Shown: piece by piece, positions 39,531-40,158 of the stretch
Layout of the letters: every line of letters begins with the position of its first letter
Position numbering within the stretch: the first letter of the stretch is position 1
Origin: Luteimonas sp. 8-5
GTDB lineage: Bacteria; Pseudomonadota; Gammaproteobacteria; Xanthomonadales; Xanthomonadaceae
NCBI RefSeq assembly: GCF_029763755.1
Contig: NZ_JARUVM010000036.1
Location: forward strand, 1-40,158
DNA: 40,158 nt
Direction of reading: 5' to 3'
The notes under the pieces: model-generated
Told to the model about the DNA's origin: nothing
Seen by the model: only the letters and a program-made list of their open reading frames with translations
The model's database searches: none
Position numbers and translations under genes: made by a program

Positions 39531-40158
39531 CTACGGAAGGATGTCGCGGCGCCAGGATTCCAGCGCATCGAGCAACTGCAGCTTGTCCGGTGCGCCGGCA
39601 TGGTCTGCGCGCAGTTGCGCGATCTCGGCTTCGAAGTCGCCGAGGTTCGGATCGGAGAGGGTGGAGCCGGGCTGCAGCCGCAGCTTGCGCCAGTCGTCCC
39701 AGCGCTGGCGTTCGGACGCCGACAGCAGCTCCGGCCAGTTGCGGGCGCGATAGCGGAACAGCAGTTCGGGCAGTCGCGGATCCTCGAAGCCGAAGTCGCG
39801 CCCGGCCAGCGCCGTGGGTGGCGTGGCACGCACGGCGGCGCAGCGGCGGCGGTCCGCATCGGGAAGGAATGCGTCGTACAGCGACGCGTCGGCATCGGAC
39901 GGAACGAACTCGCGTTCGACCGCGTAGACGCGGCGGACTTTTTCCGCCAGCGCCGGGCCGGCAGCGCGCAGCCGGGCGGCGCGTGCTTCGGCCAGGCCGC
40001 GGTCGATCGACAGGCGTGCGAAGTCCGCCCCGCGCAGGTGCGCCCAGGCGACCAGCGACGGGCAGCGGTTGAGATGGATTTCCTTGAGGGGAATACGCGC
40101 CTCGCCCTCGGCCAGCTGGTCGCGGCGCAGGTACAGGCGCGACGCGATGGTGTCCGGG
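39531..40158 (-). CDS. sbcB: Exodeoxyribonuclease I, C-terminal part
   Basis: The gene runs off the right edge; its frame is open from 40157, and about 208 C-terminal residues are visible. They match the SH3-like and C-terminal helical domains of ExoI: RLYLRRDQLAEGEARIPLKEIHLNRCPSLVAW, LSIDRGLAEARAARL, VREFVPSD-like VEREFVPSDADASLYDAFLPDADRRRC, and the diagnostic LLFRYRARNWPELLSASERQRW. ExoI degrades single-stranded DNA 3' to 5' in mismatch repair and recombination and binds SSB through this region. The DEDD nuclease domain lies outside the window. Confidence 0.92.
   Translation of the reverse strand, partial: PDTIASRLYLRRDQLAEGEARIPLKEIHLNRCPSLVAWAHLRGADFARLSIDRGLAEARAARLRAAGPALAEKVRRVYAVEREFVPSDADASLYDAFLPDADRRRCAAVRATPPTALAGRDFGFEDPRLPELLFRYRARNWPELLSASERQRWDDWRKLRLQPGSTLSDPNLGDFEAEIAQLRADHAGAPDKLQLLDALESWRRDILP

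Overview
The window is a GC-rich (roughly 68-70%), almost gap-free chromosomal segment. Gene content and family variants point to a gammaproteobacterium of the Xanthomonadaceae/Lysobacteraceae (Lysobacter, Luteimonas or a close relative). The pointers are a split metH behind a SahR-type regulator, an NAD-dependent 180-kDa-class glutamate dehydrogenase, a RoxA ribosomal oxygenase next to purB, a PilH-like regulator and RpfG-like c-di-GMP proteins. This assignment is inference from family knowledge, not a database result. No rRNA, tRNA, CRISPR array, insertion sequence or prophage was found.

Layout. (1) 1-8.3 kb: the 3' end of a DnaJ-class cochaperone converges on a pilH-like response regulator. 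Then, all on the minus strand, comes the 2-oxoglutarate dehydrogenase operon sucA-sucB-lpdA, followed by a LOG-family hydrolase and an AcuI/YhdH oxidoreductase. A long G-rich inverted repeat with G-quadruplex motifs lies between sucB and lpdA. (2) 8.3-11.8 kb: purB-roxA-GNAT, a minus-strand operon. (3) 11.9-13.3 kb: fumC (plus), diverging from purB. (4) 13.3-18.1 kb: a tightly packed minus-strand operon starting from a strong promoter overlapped by a palindrome. It encodes a small exported protein, a YtrA-type GntR repressor, an ABC ATPase, a permease, two DUF2884-like exported paralogues and a DUF5694 protein whose frame carries an internal amber codon. (5) 18.15-22.7 kb (plus): an exported glutathione peroxidase, then two FKBP/Mip-type prolyl isomerases, ugd, slyX and a DUF2058 gene. 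(6) 22.7-27.4 kb (minus): sahR-metH(N)-metH(C), with ATGA overlaps at both junctions and a 28-bp palindrome just upstream of sahR. (7) 27.5-39.5 kb (plus): acyl-CoA dehydrogenase, NAD-glutamate dehydrogenase, NAD kinase, an HD-GYP protein with an altered HD motif, a degenerate-GGDEF/intact-EAL protein, a 5'-nucleotidase, DUF2461 and DUF2939 proteins. (8) The right edge holds the 3' part of exonuclease I (sbcB) on the minus strand.

Most of the segment is core metabolism: TCA cycle (sucAB, lpdA, fumC), purines (purB), methyl cycle (metH), glutamate catabolism and NAD(P). The accessory interest lies in the self-regulated YtrA/ABC/DUF2884 operon with its interrupted last gene, in the SahR operator, in a frame-breaking 7-bp repeat with a G-quadruplex motif inside metH(C), and in the variant c-di-GMP enzymes.
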